NCBI GenBank assembly: GCA_050298695.1
Contig: JBNKUQ010000034.1
Location: 1-32,874, forward strand
Reading direction: 5' to 3'
DNA from: CANLBN01 sp050298695
Lineage (GTDB): Bacteria > Pseudomonadota > Gammaproteobacteria > Pseudomonadales > Cellvibrionaceae
DNA: 32,874 nt
Below the pieces are notes generated by a model. It made no database searches and was not told the origin of the DNA. It was given only the letters and a program-made list of their open reading frames with translations. Position numbers and translations under genes: made by a program. Position 1 is the first letter of the stretch. Each line of letters begins with the position of its first letter. Positions 24,245 to 31,795 of the stretch are shown here, piece by piece.

Positions 24245-25564
24245 TTATTTCTTTGCTGTTTTATTAAAAATGGCGATTCCCTTTAAAAGATTAATCGCTT
24301 CAAATAATTGGTTATCAGAAGTGTCTCTGTCTGCGCCTAAGATAACCGTTGTGTTGTCGCTATCATTACTTATGTGGCCTTCAAGATCTGCTTCCTTAAC
24401 ACGCCTGTTGTCATCATAAAGTTGAGTAATTTGCGCACGCTGAATAACAACGTCAGGCACAATTCCCGTCGCCTGAATTGAACGGCCTTTCGGCGTATAG
24501 TAACGAGCGGTTGTGAGCTTAATTCCCTTATCTTTACCTACCGGTAAAATAGTTTGTACGGAGCCTTTGCCAAAACTTTGCGTGCCCATAATGATTGCGC
24601 GTTCATGATCTTGCAAGGCGCCAGCAACAATTTCAGCAGCAGAAGCCGAGCCACCATTAATTAATACCGCAATAGGTAAACCTTCGCTAACATCACCAGG
24701 TTGAGCAGAAAAAGATTGGTTATTGTTTTCAAGTCGTCCCTCGGTATACACAATCAGGCCATCGTCGATTAAGGCATCAACGACCTGAACAGAAGCCTGT
24801 AAAACACCACCAGGATTATTGCGTAAATCAATGACTAAACCCTGTAACTGGGGATTTTTTTTGCGCAATTTTTTAATACTGTCAACAAAGTCGGTGCCGG
24901 TACTACTCTGAAACTGTGATATACGAATATAGCCGAAATTATCTTCGACAATGCGAGAGCGAACACTGCGAGTTTTGATAATATTTCGAATCACCGTAAT
25001 ATCGATGGACTTTTCTTCTCCCGCACGAATCACGGTGAAAATAACCGGTGTCCCTTTAGGGCCGCGCATACGCTTGGCCGCCTCGCTAATACTTAAGCCG
25101 CGAATAGATTTATTGTCGAGCTCGATAATCAAATCACCCGCTTGTAAGCCTGCCTCCTCGGCAGGAGAACCGTCGATGGGAGTGATAATTTTGATATAGC
25201 CTTTATCGTTACCGATTTCGATACCAACACCGCTGAACTCGCCTTTAGTCGTCTCTTGCAGCGAATTAAAGTGAGAGGTATCCAAATAGTCCGAGTGTGG
25301 GTCGAGCTCCTGAAGCATACCTTTAATAGCGTTTTCCAATAATTCTTGGTCACTGACGGGTTCAACATAAGAACGACGGATATGATCAAAAATAACCGTA
25401 AATAAACGGAGATCTTCGAGCGGGAGAGGATCATCTTGATTTTCTGTTGTCGACTTGGTGGCTGCGCTCGTCTGTGCAATGGTTGTTTGCGATAAGCTGA
25501 GTGAAGTGACGAAAATAAAAAGTACAACGCTTACAAAATGCTTAAAGTGCATAAATAATCCCAT
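24245..25564 (-). CDS. ctpA: C-terminal processing peptidase, S41 family
   Basis: A periplasmic serine protease of 439 residues. A signal peptide (about 1-30, VSVVLFIFVTSLSLSQ) precedes the protease. A PDZ domain lies near residues 100-185 (GIEIGNDKGYIKIITPIDGS, then AGLQAGDLIIELDNKSIRG). The S41 domain has GLVIDLRNNPGG near 245 and the catalytic Ser308-Lys333 pair in GGSASAAEIVAGAL and QSFGKGSVQT, spaced 25 residues as in E. coli Prc and B. subtilis CtpA. Homologues trim periplasmic substrates, including peptidoglycan endopeptidases. It follows envC by 21 bases in an operon. The C-terminus beyond the protease domain is short. Confidence 0.94.
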   Translation of the reverse strand: MGLFMHFKHFVSVVLFIFVTSLSLSQTTIAQTSAATKSTTENQDDPLPLEDLRLFTVIFDHIRRSYVEPVSDQELLENAIKGMLQELDPHSDYLDTSHFNSLQETTKGEFSGVGIEIGNDKGYIKIITPIDGSPAEEAGLQAGDLIIELDNKSIRGLSISEAAKRMRGPKGTPVIFTVIRAGEEKSIDITVIRNIIKTRSVRSRIVEDNFGYIRISQFQSSTGTDFVDSIKKLRKKNPQLQGLVIDLRNNPGGVLQASVQVVDALIDDGLIVYTEGRLENNNQSFSAQPGDVSEGLPIAVLINGGSASAAEIVAGALQDHERAIIMGTQSFGKGSVQTILPVGKDKGIKLTTARYYTPKGRSIQATGIVPDVVIQRAQITQLYDDNRRVKEADLEGHISNDSDNTTVILGADRDTSDNQLFEAINLLKGIAIFNKTAKK

Positions 25565-25585
25565 TGTTGAATGTTTTGACAGCCC

Positions 25586-26752
25586 CTAACCTCGATGATT
25601 GCTGTCCAGCCAGGGCGAAGGGTTCTGTGGTTTGCCATTATGTCGTATTTCAAAATAAAGACCCGCCTGAGCTTGGCCACCAGTATTTCCTAACATGGCA
25701 ATAGGCTCATTACTACTGACCCAGTCCCCCGTTTCTTTTAATAATGTTTGGTTGTGGGCGTATAAGCTCATATAGCCATCACCGTGATCAATAATGAGCA
25801 ATAACCCCTGTCCTCGGAGGTAGTCAGAGAATATCACACGCCCATGATGAACCGATACCACTGCACTGCCACTTTTACCTCGAATAAAAATGCCATTCCA
25901 GCGCAATTTGCCATCGAGGCGATAGCTGCCAAAACTGTTAATAACCGATCCCTTGGCAGGATAGGGGAGTTTACCCCGCAGCGCAGTAAAGGCCTTTGCA
26001 TCTCCCGGTAGTTTAAGATTCTTAAGGGAACGAGTGGCTTCCTCCAATAGCTTTTCTAAGCGTTCCTGATCGCTCTTGTGTTGGGCTAAGCTATCGCCTT
26101 TTTCTTCTAGTGAGCGGGTTAATTCCCTTAACGTTGCCAATCGTTGCGCTTGCGAGCTCTTAAGCTCTTGATAGCGCGAATTCAAATGTTCTTGAGTGGC
26201 AGTCAGTCGTTTAGTGGTATCGTTTATGCGGGCTTCTACCTGCTGAATTTCTTTTATGGTTTCCAGGTAGGCATCCATCTTATCCTTGTGAGCATTGATA
26301 ACATAGTCGTGATAACGCAAAAGGCGGGTAACTCGGGAGGGTTCCTCTTGATTCAGCATGAGTTTTACTTGGCTCTGGCGGCCTAATAAATACGCTTGGC
26401 GGACAATAAGGTTCACTTGTTTTTGTTGAATTTTTCTCGATGCTTCCAGCTCAGCGCGGCGGCTCTGATGCTGGGCTAACTGCTTTTTTTCGCGTCCGAG
26501 TGCCCCCTCTATCGAGTCGATTTTTTTTGTAAGCTCACTTATTTCCTCTTCGGACTTCTGCAGAGACTCTTGCAGTTTATTTCGAGTCCCTTTGGTTTTA
26601 GCGAGCTCTTTTTGTAATTTTTCTATGGTGGCTGCTAACTCTTTAAGCTGCTTCTCATAGTCATCTTCTGACTGGGCGAAGGTCATATCAAATGGAGAGA
26701 GTAATGCTAGGCACAAGCATAAAATAGAGAAGTGTCGTAAACAGAACGTCAA
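25586..26752 (-). CDS. envC: EnvC-like murein hydrolase activator
   Basis: A 388-residue periplasmic activator of septal amidases. A signal peptide (about 1-26) precedes a long coiled coil (about 28-260, rich in KLQKELAKTKGTRNKLQESL-type heptads) and a C-terminal LytM/M23 domain. The metal site is lost: the first motif reads NGIFIRG instead of HxGxDI, and the second GLYFEIRHNG instead of HLHFE. It should therefore bind and activate amidases rather than cut the wall itself, as known for E. coli EnvC. FtsEX, which controls EnvC, is encoded at the end of this window. The usual upstream gene gpmI is absent here. Confidence 0.92.
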   Translation of the reverse strand: MTFCLRHFSILCLCLALLSPFDMTFAQSEDDYEKQLKELAATIEKLQKELAKTKGTRNKLQESLQKSEEEISELTKKIDSIEGALGREKKQLAQHQSRRAELEASRKIQQKQVNLIVRQAYLLGRQSQVKLMLNQEEPSRVTRLLRYHDYVINAHKDKMDAYLETIKEIQQVEARINDTTKRLTATQEHLNSRYQELKSSQAQRLATLRELTRSLEEKGDSLAQHKSDQERLEKLLEEATRSLKNLKLPGDAKAFTALRGKLPYPAKGSVINSFGSYRLDGKLRWNGIFIRGKSGSAVVSVHHGRVIFSDYLRGQGLLLIIDHGDGYMSLYAHNQTLLKETGDWVSSNEPIAMLGNTGGQAQAGLYFEIRHNGKPQNPSPWLDSNHRG

Positions 26753-26858
26753 GGGTTGTTTCCTTTTTTAAAAGGGGTTAATTACTAGCCACAAAGTCTA
26801 CCTTGTTGCCAGAGTAAAGACTATGGGTAGCCTCGATAAATTCTCTCAATACGCCCCC

Positions 26859-26897
26859 ATTATTAACTCGGACATAAAAGCGTGTTGAGTTAATAAT
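26859..26897. promoter_or_regulatory. Perfect 11-bp inverted repeat over the rhodanese-operon promoter
   Basis: ATTATTAACTC (26859-26869) and GAGTTAATAAT (26887-26897) are perfect complements around 17 bases. The right arm ends 4 bases before the -10 box at 26902, so a protein bound here would cover the -35 zone. The spacing suits a dimeric regulator on two faces of the DNA, or an RNA hairpin for leftward transcripts, but no T-run is seen. Confidence 0.55.
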
Positions 26898-26901
26898 CGT
26901 G

Positions 26902-26907
26902 TATAAT
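26902..26907 (+). promoter_or_regulatory. -10 box of the rhodanese-grxC-secB promoter
   Basis: A perfect TATAAT follows TG and is followed by the G/C-rich stretch GCCCGCC. No good -35 box is seen at 16-18 bases. The start codon lies about 130 bases downstream, leaving a long untranslated leader that includes the mini-frame METYG with an AGGAG ahead of it. Confidence 0.5.
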
Positions 26908-27039
26908 GCCCGCCACTTTTGTATGGCTATGTCCATTGCCTTTCAACTTCTGGAGTTGTGCCTGCGCGCTCACCCAGGAGTTAAAATCCAATGGAGACAT
27001 ATGGTTGACACCTAATTCCCGACTAATTTAGAGGTTTTT

Positions 27040-27450
27040 GTGGAAGATATTCTTTTATTTGCTCAAGAGCAGGGCTTCCTGGTCGCGGCCCTTGTGATAT
27101 TGGTTTTTGCATTCTTGCGTCGAGAGTCTTCATCAGCAGGTGAAAAATTGTCTACTCACCAAACCATTCAGGCCATGAATACAGAAAAGGCAATCTTACT
27201 AGATGTTCGCGACAAAAAAGAATTTGATGCAGGCCATGTAGCCAACGCCATTAATATTCCTCATACCAAAATCAACGATGGAATGAGCCAACTAGAAAAG
27301 CATCGTGAGAAGCAAATTATCATTACCGATAGCATGGGCCAGCATGCGGGAACCGTTGCCCGTATACTTATGAAAGCTGGTTTTAGTGTTGCCCGTATGC
27401 GCGGTGGCATGGGCGAGTGGAAGCAAGACGGTCTCCCCCTCGTTAAGTAG
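27040..27450 (+). CDS. yibN: Membrane-anchored rhodanese-like protein lacking the catalytic Cys
   Basis: 136 residues: an N-terminal membrane span (about 11-27) then a rhodanese domain (about 38-134). Conserved parts are AILLDVRDKKEFDAGHVANA (51-70) and AINIPH. The active loop, which in rhodaneses is CxxGx(R/H), reads D97-SMGQHAG here, so Asp replaces the catalytic Cys. Sulphur transfer by the usual mechanism is therefore not expected. The start is GTG 27040 with GAGG 5 bases upstream; no nearby ATG is in frame. It is the first gene of the yibN-grxC-secB operon, an order shared with E. coli and pseudomonads. Confidence 0.9.
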   Translation: MEDILLFAQEQGFLVAALVILVFAFLRRESSSAGEKLSTHQTIQAMNTEKAILLDVRDKKEFDAGHVANAINIPHTKINDGMSQLEKHREKQIIITDSMGQHAGTVARILMKAGFSVARMRGGMGEWKQDGLPLVK

Positions 27451-27460
27451 TTTGCCTGTT

Positions 27461-27712
27461 ATGTTATCAGTCACGATTTACAGCACTCGTTATTGCCCTT
27501 TTTGTATTCGCGCTAAGCGGCTGTTAGATGAGAAGGGGGTTACTTACCACGATATCGCTGTGGATCGCGACCCGCAGTTACGCCAAGAGATGATGCAAAA
27601 AAGTGGACGGCGAACGGTCCCTCAGATCTGGATTAGCGATAGGCACATCGGTGGCTGTGACGATCTTTATGCTTTAGAGCGATCTGGCGAGTTGGATAAA
27701 CTATTGGTTTAA
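27461..27712 (+). CDS. grxC: Glutaredoxin 3
   Basis: An 83-residue dithiol glutaredoxin that reduces disulphides with glutathione. The active site is CPFC (C12-C15) in YSTRYCPFCIRAK. GRRTVPQIWISDRHIGGCDD gives the cis-proline TVP and the glutathione-binding GGCDD. ATG 27461 starts 10 bases after the rhodanese stop and gives the exact family start MLSVTIYS. The frame extends to 27386 inside the rhodanese gene, which is not a plausible start. The ribosome site is weak, so translation may be coupled to the upstream gene. Confidence 0.95.
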   Translation: MLSVTIYSTRYCPFCIRAKRLLDEKGVTYHDIAVDRDPQLRQEMMQKSGRRTVPQIWISDRHIGGCDDLYALERSGELDKLLV

Positions 27713-27749
27713 TTTTGCAAGACATAGAACATTTAATAAAGGGTTTACT

Positions 27750-28244
27750 ATGAACGATACAACAGAAAAAACACAACAAGACGATGCGCAAAAAGAAAGT
27801 AATGCAGGTAATGAACAGCAGTTTTTAATACAGCGCGTCTATTTGCGTGATTTGTCTTTTGAAACGCCCATGGGTGCTAAAGCCTTTATCTCCAAGGTAC
27901 AGCCTAAAATTGACCAAGAGTTAGCGACAGAAACCACAAAAATCGATAATGATTTATACGAGGTGCAATTAAAGCTCACCGTCACAGCAAAAATAGAAGA
28001 AAACACGGCTTTTCTTGTTGAAGTTCATCAAGCGGGCTTGTTTTTAATCAAAGGTATTGAAGGCGCTAATTTAACAAGAGTCATTAATACCGTGTGCCCG
28101 CAAATACTGTTTCCTTACGCGCGCGAGGCAATTGACTCTGCACTGGTTAAAGGCAGCTTCCCGCCAGTGATGTTACCGCCGGTTAACTTTGAAGCATTAT
28201 TTGCACAAGCCATGGCGGAGCAGCAAGCTAGTAAAGCGCACTAA
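27750..28244 (+). CDS. secB: Protein-export chaperone SecB
   Basis: A 164-residue cytoplasmic homotetrameric chaperone that keeps preproteins unfolded and hands them to SecA. Conserved parts are FLIQRVYLRDLSFETPMGAK near 26-45, VEVHQAGLFLIKGI and the CPQILFPYAREAIDSALVKG segment, then FPPVMLPPVNFEALFAQAMA near the C-terminus. AAAGGG serves as ribosome site. It is the third gene of the operon. In many relatives gpsA follows directly; here an unrelated lipoprotein hydrolase gene follows after 227 bases. Confidence 0.96.
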   Translation: MNDTTEKTQQDDAQKESNAGNEQQFLIQRVYLRDLSFETPMGAKAFISKVQPKIDQELATETTKIDNDLYEVQLKLTVTAKIEENTAFLVEVHQAGLFLIKGIEGANLTRVINTVCPQILFPYAREAIDSALVKGSFPPVMLPPVNFEALFAQAMAEQQASKAH

Positions 28245-28377
28245 TTTTATTTTTCTCATATTTCATCAAAATGTGAATAGCGCGGGCTGGCCGTTGTCAC
28301 TCCAAGTCATTCATATTGCTAACAAATCACTTTAAAAAAATACACCGAGGTACCGAGGTGTGTTTATTGATTTCAGT

Positions 28378-28403
28378 GTCATTCCCGCGTAGGCGGGAAT
28401 CCA
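28378..28403 (+). repeat. Half copy of the CGTCATTCCCGCG repeat after secB
   Basis: GTCATTCCCGCGTAGGCGGG then AATCCAG, with the internal hairpin ATTCCC-N8-GGGAAT (28381-28400). No opposite arm is found nearby. Upstream at 28341 the sequence ATACACCGAG also occurs, at nearly the same distance, before the copy at 24163. Confidence 0.8.
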
Positions 28404-28471
28404 GGCGGCAAGTCGAACTAATTAAAGTTTTTGACGTCCCAGTGTGAGTTTTTAATCTTATTCCCCTCAGC

Positions 28472-29359
28472 ATGAAAGCTCTATTTATTTTTTTATTACC
28501 TTTGGTTCTTACTTCTTGCTTTACCCCGGATTTAATTAAGCAAGAACAAATGTTGTTTGAAACAACGGTAGCCCCTAGCGAACAAATTAAGCGGCATTTA
28601 TTAATCGTAGGCGATAACACCTTGTTTTATGCAACCTCCGGTGATAGTGCTAAGCCAAGTTTAATCATTATCCACGGCACGCCTGGCGACTGGCAGCAAT
28701 ATGCTCGCTATTTGCTCAATGAATCCTTGTTGCAATATTTTCATGTGGTGCTTATCGATCGCCCTGGCTGGGGGCAGTCGCATTTAGGTGACAATAAAGA
28801 AATTGCCAGTTTTTCTGAGCAAGCAAACATCATTGCGGCCTTGGCAAAAAAGCTCAAACAAGAAAGTAATAACCAGCCGGTTATTTTGATGGGGCACTCC
28901 CTGGGTGCTTCTCTTTCTCCAAAGGTGGCAATAGATTATCCAAACGATGTTGATGGCCTGCTCTTACTGGCCGGTACATTAAGCCCAGAGCTTTCATCGC
29001 CGAGATGGTTTAATGAAGCTGCAAAGTGGTCTATTGTGCAGTCGATAGTTGGCGAGAGAATGGCAAAGTCTAACCTCGAAATTCTTGCATTAAAAAATGA
29101 AACTATGGCAATGTCCGTAGATTGGCAAAAAATTAAAGCGCATGTTTTGGTGGTGCAAGGCATGAAAGATAAATTGGTTTATCCCGCTAATATTGATTAT
29201 GCAGAAAAATATCTTCCCTTTGCTTTAACGGAGGTCATCCGTCTTGAAGACGATGGTCATTTATTTCCGATGACGCGCCGCGAGGATATTGTGAGCTGGG
29301 CGACTTGTTTATTGGAAAAAATAGAAGACGTAAAAGAGAGCTGTTTATTGCCGGAGTAA
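28472..29359 (+). CDS. Lipoprotein alpha/beta hydrolase
   Basis: The 295 residues begin with a lipoprotein signal, MKALFIFLLPLVLTSC, with lipobox L13-T14-S15-C16, so the protein should be lipid-anchored in the envelope. The body is an alpha/beta hydrolase: the oxyanion region IIHGTPGDW, the nucleophile elbow GHSLGAS with Ser143, a likely acid Asp in VVQGMKDKLVYP, and His in LEDDGHLFPM near the end. Esterase or lipase activity is likely but the substrate is unknown. It sits alone between secB and the convergent rsmD. ATG 28472 has no strong ribosome site. Confidence 0.85.
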   Translation: MKALFIFLLPLVLTSCFTPDLIKQEQMLFETTVAPSEQIKRHLLIVGDNTLFYATSGDSAKPSLIIIHGTPGDWQQYARYLLNESLLQYFHVVLIDRPGWGQSHLGDNKEIASFSEQANIIAALAKKLKQESNNQPVILMGHSLGASLSPKVAIDYPNDVDGLLLLAGTLSPELSSPRWFNEAAKWSIVQSIVGERMAKSNLEILALKNETMAMSVDWQKIKAHVLVVQGMKDKLVYPANIDYAEKYLPFALTEVIRLEDDGHLFPMTRREDIVSWATCLLEKIEDVKESCLLPE

Positions 29360-29396
29360 ACGGTATTGCTAATGAAGAGTCAATCTGCCTGATAAT

Positions 29397-29990
29397 CTAC
29401 ATGTTTATCGCTAAGTGATTTTGATACAAACGATAATAAATATCCCCCGCTATTTTTTCTTTGATATTTTCCCAGTCAGCTCCCGTATTGATTAACTGAT
29501 TCTTTGGCGACTCAATATAAATTAAAGCCTTATCCGCTAATATGCCACTGCGCTTCAATTTTTCTATCGTGGTATCCCACAAATTTGCAGAAAATGGAGG
29601 GTCGATAAAGACAATATCGACACTCTCTTGATCGATGGTAGGGTGCTCAAGCCAAGCTAGGGTGTCTTGTGGGAACACAAGCGCATTATCGGCTTTCAGC
29701 AACTGGCAGTTAGCCTTTAACTGTTTTACGGCAGAGGGGTGTTTTTCGAGCAGTAGAGTTGAGGCTGCCCCACGGGAGAGGCTTTCCAGGCCTAGTGCGC
29801 CAGAACCAGCAAATAAATCCAAGCAGCGGCTGCCGACAATATCAGCCATCAGCCAGTTAAAGAGGGTTTCTCGAATCCGGTCTCCCGTTGGCCTGAGCCC
29901 GGGTACATCTGCAATAGCCAATTTGCGGCCGCGCCACTGACCACCGATAATACGCAATTGATTTTTTTGAGGCGGATTTTTTTTGGGCAT
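29397..29990 (-). CDS. rsmD: 16S rRNA (guanine966-N2)-methyltransferase
   Basis: Methylates G966 of 16S rRNA during 30S assembly, using S-adenosylmethionine. The 197 residues match the family length. RIIGGQWRGRKL (13-24) and LRPTGDRIRETLFNWL (32-47) are RsmD hallmarks. The SAM-binding loop is LDLFAGSGALGLES (57-70), and the catalytic motif is FIDPPF (128-133), the DPPF/NPPY type of N-methyltransferases. It is divergent from ftsY with 77 bases between their starts, an arrangement conserved in gammaproteobacteria. Confidence 0.95.
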   Translation of the reverse strand: MPKKNPPQKNQLRIIGGQWRGRKLAIADVPGLRPTGDRIRETLFNWLMADIVGSRCLDLFAGSGALGLESLSRGAASTLLLEKHPSAVKQLKANCQLLKADNALVFPQDTLAWLEHPTIDQESVDIVFIDPPFSANLWDTTIEKLKRSGILADKALIYIESPKNQLINTGADWENIKEKIAGDIYYRLYQNHLAINM

Positions 29991-30067
29991 CCATATAACA
30001 CAATATTTGATAGGAGTGGTAGGATAGCGCGGGTCAAGTCAAGCTGTAAATCCGGTAACCAATATCT

Positions 30068-31129
30068 ATGTTTTTTAAACGTTCAAAATCATCTACCAAA
30101 ACGACAGAAAAGTCTGCTGAGTCGCCACAAACAGAGTCTCAATTGACGGAAGAGCTTCAGCCGGTAGAACAGCCTCAATCAGCAAAAGAACCTCAATCAG
30201 AATCGCTCAGTTTATTTCAGCGCTTTAAACGAGGCTTGTCGCGTACCAGTGGCCAGTTGGCGGAAGGCATCAGTAGTTTGGTGCTAGGCAAAAAAGAAAT
30301 TGATGATGAACTCCTCGAAGAGTTGGAATCCCAGTTGCTGGTTGCCGATATTGGTATCGATGCCACCACTGCGATTATCGAGCGCCTAACCGACAGTGTT
30401 AAGCGCAAAGAGTTGGCCGATGGTGATGCCCTTTATGCAGCACTGCAAGCACAATTAGGGCAATTATTAGAACCGGTAGAAAAACCACTGGAGATTGACA
30501 GCCGCAAAACACCCTTTGTGATATTGGTTGTCGGTGTTAATGGTGTGGGTAAAACCACCACCATTGGTAAGTTGGCCAAGCGTTTTCAGAGCCAGGGGAA
30601 AAAAGTTATGCTGGCAGCGGGGGACACCTTCCGTGCGGCAGCGGTTGAGCAGTTACAAGTGTGGGGTGAGCGCAACAATGTTCCCGTTATTGCTCAACAT
30701 ACCGGTGCCGACAGTGCATCGGTTATCTATGATGCTGTGCAATCAGCCCAGGCACGCAACGTCGATGTATTGATCGCTGATACAGCCGGGCGTTTACACA
30801 ATAAAGACAACTTAATGGACGAGCTGGCAAAAGTTAAACGCGTCATGGGTAAGCTTGATAATTCTGCGCCCCATGAAGTCTTACTCGTTCTCGATGCGGG
30901 TACAGGCCAAAATGCACTTAACCAAGCCCAGCAATTTATTGATTCCGCTGGGGTGAGCGGTCTTGCGTTGACCAAGTTGGATGGCACTGCCAAAGGTGGG
31001 GTAATCTTTGCGCTTAGCCAGCGCTTTAATCTGCCTGTGCGCTTTATTGGTGTGGGCGAAGGCATTGATGACCTACAGCCATTTTCGGCGTCTACCTTTG
31101 TCGATGCACTCTTTAATCGGGAGCAGTAA
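30068..31129 (+). CDS. ftsY: Signal recognition particle receptor FtsY
   Basis: The inner-membrane GTPase receptor for ribosome-SRP complexes. The 353 residues begin with a Gln/Glu/Ser-rich acidic A domain (about 8-55), here with PQTE/QPQS-like repeats, then the helical N domain and the GTPase G domain. Motifs are GVNGVGKTTTIGKLA near 156-170, GDTFRAAAVEQL, ADTAGRLHNKDNLMDEL, and LTKLDGTAKGG near 303. The end, RFIGVGEGIDDLQPFS, is conserved. It is the first gene of the ftsYEX operon; ftsE begins at the base after its stop codon. Confidence 0.97.
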   Translation: MFFKRSKSSTKTTEKSAESPQTESQLTEELQPVEQPQSAKEPQSESLSLFQRFKRGLSRTSGQLAEGISSLVLGKKEIDDELLEELESQLLVADIGIDATTAIIERLTDSVKRKELADGDALYAALQAQLGQLLEPVEKPLEIDSRKTPFVILVVGVNGVGKTTTIGKLAKRFQSQGKKVMLAAGDTFRAAAVEQLQVWGERNNVPVIAQHTGADSASVIYDAVQSAQARNVDVLIADTAGRLHNKDNLMDELAKVKRVMGKLDNSAPHEVLLVLDAGTGQNALNQAQQFIDSAGVSGLALTKLDGTAKGGVIFALSQRFNLPVRFIGVGEGIDDLQPFSASTFVDALFNREQ

Positions 31130-31795
31130 GTGATACGTTTTGAGAATGTCACAAAACGCTACGACGAAGGGCACGATGCGCTGCTAGGTGTGAACTTTGA
31201 GCTAGAGTCTGGCGAAATGGCTTTTCTTACCGGTCATTCGGGCGCAGGTAAAAGTACCCTGCTAAAACTGATTATGCTGATAGAGCGTCCGACACGTGGG
31301 CAAGTGCTTATTGGCGGCAAAAACCTCGCGCGTATTAGCCGTTCACAAATTCCTTATCTCCGTCGCCAAATCGGCGTTGTATTTCAAAATCACCAACTAC
31401 TATTCGATCGTACCGTTTTCGATAATGTTGCACTACCCTTGCAAATTTCTGGAATGCCCATCAAAGATCAAGGTAAGCGCGTGCGTGCAGCTTTAGATAA
31501 AGTTGGGCTATTGCACAAAGAAAAAGAAAACCCCATGGCGCTTTCAGGCGGTGAACAACAGCGTGTGGGCATTGCCCGGGCTGTAGTTAACAAGCCAGCC
31601 ATCTTATTGGCAGATGAGCCAACAGGTAATCTCGACCCTCAGCTATCTTCAGAGATTATGCAACTCTTTCAAGACTTTAATAGCGTCGGTGTCACGGTTT
31701 TGATCGCAACCCACGACATTAACTTGATCGAGTCCATGCGTTTACCAGTGATGGAGCTGTCGGCAGGGCGTCTAGTACGGAGTGCCCATGACTGA
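31130..31795 (+). CDS. ftsE: Cell division ATP-binding protein FtsE
   Basis: The ABC ATPase that works with FtsX at the division ring to switch on EnvC and the amidases. The 221 residues show Walker A GHSGAGKST (about 36-44), the Q-loop FQNHQLLFDRTV, the signature LSGGEQQRVGIARA, Walker B ILLADEPTGNLD and the switch histidine in IATHD. The start is GTG 31130, directly after the ftsY stop, so translation is probably coupled. Its end overlaps ftsX by 8 bases (ATGACTGA). Confidence 0.97.
   Translation: MIRFENVTKRYDEGHDALLGVNFELESGEMAFLTGHSGAGKSTLLKLIMLIERPTRGQVLIGGKNLARISRSQIPYLRRQIGVVFQNHQLLFDRTVFDNVALPLQISGMPIKDQGKRVRAALDKVGLLHKEKENPMALSGGEQQRVGIARAVVNKPAILLADEPTGNLDPQLSSEIMQLFQDFNSVGVTVLIATHDINLIESMRLPVMELSAGRLVRSAHD

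Noticed and set aside
27386..27460. N-terminal extension of grxC into the rhodanese gene
   Set aside because: Glutaredoxin 3 length and start fit ATG 27461.
9787..28403. CRISPR-like repeats
   Set aside because: The repeated hairpins are dispersed kilobases apart in intergenic gaps, with no regular spacers and no cas genes.
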